From assembly GCF_003955755.1 (NCBI RefSeq), contig NZ_CP034465.1, positions 2,784,001 to 2,848,000 of the forward strand: DNA of 64,000 nucleotides, given 5' to 3'. Positions 62,579-64,000 of the stretch are shown here, one piece after another (the stretch's first letter is position 1; each line of letters opens with the position of its first letter). The translations under genes were made by a program, and so were the position numbers. This DNA is from Jeotgalibaca ciconiae (GTDB taxonomy: Bacteria; Bacillota; Bacilli; Lactobacillales; Aerococcaceae). The notes below the pieces were generated by a model. It was not told the origin of the DNA. It saw only the letters and a list, made by a program, of their open reading frames with translations, and ran no database searches.

Positions 62579-62811
62579 TAACTAATCAATATTCAATATT
62601 ATAAAGCTTGTCAAACTGTTATTACTACTACTAATTTTTAATCATTTCTCATTTAAACGATGTATTCCCTAACCACTAATACATCCTTGCAGCCCCTTAG
62701 CTACGCCAGTGTGAATAAATTTCTTCAAAAAAACAAAAATCTCGTATATCAATATTTTTCATGTACTAAATAGTATAACACACCTTTGAGCTTATTGCTA
62801 GTGGGGAATAA

Positions 62812-64000
62812 TTATTGCAACAATTGATAAATTGCATCGGCATAAATTGCCGTAGCACGGAATAAATCATCTAGAGCGAAGAATTCATTTGCTTGGTGCA
62901 TAGTATCAATGCTGTCTGGGAATAATGCTCCATAAGCTACTCCTCGCTCCAGCAGACGGCCATATGTTCCTCCGCCAATGGAACGTTCTTTTCCTTTTAG
63001 ACCTGTATGTTTTTCGTATACATCTAGTAATGTTTTTACCAATGAATCATCAGCTGGAACATAATGAGGTAACTTCCCAACGTTTTTCGCTATGGTTACT
63101 CCAAACTCACTTAAGACTGCCTCTGTTTTTATTTCTAATGCTTCTGCAGTAACTCCCACTGGATAACGGAAGTTCAATGCAATTGTTCCACCGTCTTCGG
63201 GTGTAAAAGTAAAGACTCCAGCATTCATTGTTAACTCACCCATTACTTCATCTGTATAAGCCAAGCCAAGTTTTTCTGCAGTATGTTCTAAATGAATATA
63301 ATCATTGATCAAGCGGAAGAAGTTTGCTGCTTCTCCTCCAAATGAATATTGGTTCAAGAATACAGCTAAATAAGTTCCAGCGTTAATTCCACCTGCTGGA
63401 TTCATGCCATGTGATGCTTTACCAACTAATTGAATGCTTACTTTATTGTCTTCTACTTCAATTGTTCCAGTAACTGGATTATTTTCAACGAATTCGAAAA
63501 AGTCTTTTTCAATTTTTTCAGCTTCTTCAGATGTAAAAATAGCTGTTGCATCTTGGGGCACCATGTTTTCACGCAGGCCAGCATCAAAGCTAACTAATCG
63601 ATTTTTACCACCTTCATTATTGCCACGGAATTTCACGTACAGAGATTGATTTCCTTTTTCACCGTTAATGATCGGAAAGTCAGCATCGGGTGAAAAACCA
63701 AAAGCAGGAGTTTCTTCATTCGCTAAGTAGTGATCCATACATTGCCAACCACTCTCTTCATCTGTACCGATAATCATACGAACACGTTTAGAAATGGGCA
63801 GACCTAAATCACGAATAATTTTAATAGCATAGTAAGCTGCCATTGAAGGCCCTTTATCATCACTTGATCCGCGTGCATAGATACGTTCATTTTTGATTAT
63901 AGGATCAAATGGATCTGTATCCCAGCCGCTGCCTGTTGGTACAACATCTACGTGCCCAAATACACCCATTAATTCTTCGCCTTCACCATATTCAATGTGT
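62812..64000 (-). CDS. pepV: M20 dipeptidase, PepV type (5' end beyond window)
   Basis: Zinc/manganese dipeptidase of the M20 family; 396 residues are seen and the N-terminal part (about 70 residues) lies beyond the window. GHVDVVPTG (metal His and Asp), ARGSSDDKGPSMAAYYA, and IGTDEESGWQC (catalytic Glu pair) are present. GKASHGMNPAGG marks the lid domain and the C-terminal SIGGGTYGRLLERGVAYGALFP closes the active site. The frame stays open to the edge (HIEYGEGEEL precedes the first inner Met), so this is a true truncation. Confidence 0.94.
   Translation of the reverse strand, partial: HIEYGEGEELMGVFGHVDVVPTGSGWDTDPFDPIIKNERIYARGSSDDKGPSMAAYYAIKIIRDLGLPISKRVRMIIGTDEESGWQCMDHYLANEETPAFGFSPDADFPIINGEKGNQSLYVKFRGNNEGGKNRLVSFDAGLRENMVPQDATAIFTSEEAEKIEKDFFEFVENNPVTGTIEVEDNKVSIQLVGKASHGMNPAGGINAGTYLAVFLNQYSFGGEAANFFRLINDYIHLEHTAEKLGLAYTDEVMGELTMNAGVFTFTPEDGGTIALNFRYPVGVTAEALEIKTEAVLSEFGVTIAKNVGKLPHYVPADDSLVKTLLDVYEKHTGLKGKERSIGGGTYGRLLERGVAYGALFPDSIDTMHQANEFFALDDLFRATAIYADAIYQLLQ

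Larger units (their letters stand above)
62243..62811. other. 569-bp AT-rich intergenic region
   Basis: No gene with a believable ribosome-binding site is seen on either strand. Contents: a -35/-10-like pair TTGCAA/TATTAC with 17-bp spacing on the minus strand upstream of the M23 gene (about 62307-62335), a TATACT -10 closer in, a perfect WalR-like direct repeat (62497-62513) and a 31-bp inverted repeat (62548-62578). The remainder to 62811 shows no clear structure. Confidence 0.6.

Noticed and set aside
1-64000. CRISPR arrays, prophage, toxin-antitoxin or defence islands
   Set aside because: No regularly spaced repeats, phage structural genes, integrases or nuclease/toxin pairs were seen; apart from the IS, the window is core chromosome.

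Overview
The window is low-GC chromosomal DNA whose gene order points to a Gram-positive of the order Lactobacillales. The evidence is a complete fabT-fabH-acpP-fabK-fabD-fabG-fabF-accB-fabZ-accC-accD-accA operon of the streptococcal/lactococcal type with the flavoenzyme FabK as enoyl reductase, ccpA divergent from pepQ, a full comG operon, a type B RNase P RNA, a pheST T-box leader and no sporulation genes. A family such as Carnobacteriaceae is plausible, but I cannot fix the genus from sequence alone. Almost everything is core housekeeping DNA. The only clear mobile element is an IS91-like insertion at about 42.6-44.2 kb.

Layout. 0-2 kb: tail of an ORF (probably gpsB), rnpB and an rlmL-type rRNA methyltransferase. 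1.8-3.6 kb (minus): an RNase H-like protein, a cold-shock protein and a TPR protein. 3.6-13.4 kb (minus): the twelve-gene fatty-acid synthesis operon, ending in an intrinsic terminator. It is preceded by a strong promoter followed by three FabT-like operators spaced 16 bp apart. 13.4-14.3 kb: a possible small structured RNA, a DUF2187-like gene and tRNA-Arg(TCT). 14.4-27.2 kb (minus): ynbB, hflX, miaA, a glycerophosphodiesterase, recN, tlyA, ispA, xseB, xseA and folD; then nusB, an Asp23-family gene, efp and a proline peptidase. The argR gene usually found between tlyA and recN is absent. 27.4-31.3 kb (minus): comGA-GG. 31.4-42.6 kb: yitT, yebC, pepF, a lipid kinase, trhO, a class A PBP with a very long Lys/Glu-rich tail, ccpA and pepQ.

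An IS91-like element, clearly richer in GC than its surroundings, sits between pepQ and the ytxHG genes. It carries a Y2 (HUH) transposase and an overlapping zinc-ribbon ORF. 44.2-50.6 kb: ytxH, ytxG, an mscS channel, a DarB/CbpB-like CBS protein, yfcE, rdgB, murI, a PII-like protein that appears to lack the T-loop, a 38-aa membrane miniprotein that is easy to overlook, yslB and trxA. 50.7-60.8 kb (minus): mutS2, cvpA, an extended zapA, an acyl-ACP thioesterase, pheT, pheS with its T-box, an HxlR regulator, an HD-domain protein and a TrmH methyltransferase. 60.9-64 kb (minus): a PcsB/CwlO-like M23 hydrolase, a 570-bp intergenic region with a perfect WalR-like box, and a truncated pepV-type dipeptidase running off the window.

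I found no clear undescribed multi-gene system. The points most worth a second look are the nested hairpin element at 49.43-49.53 kb, the PII-like protein and miniprotein beside it, the tandem FabT operator array, the two-ORF organisation of the IS, the apparent CTG start of the glycerophosphodiesterase, and the WalR-like sites upstream of the M23 hydrolase.
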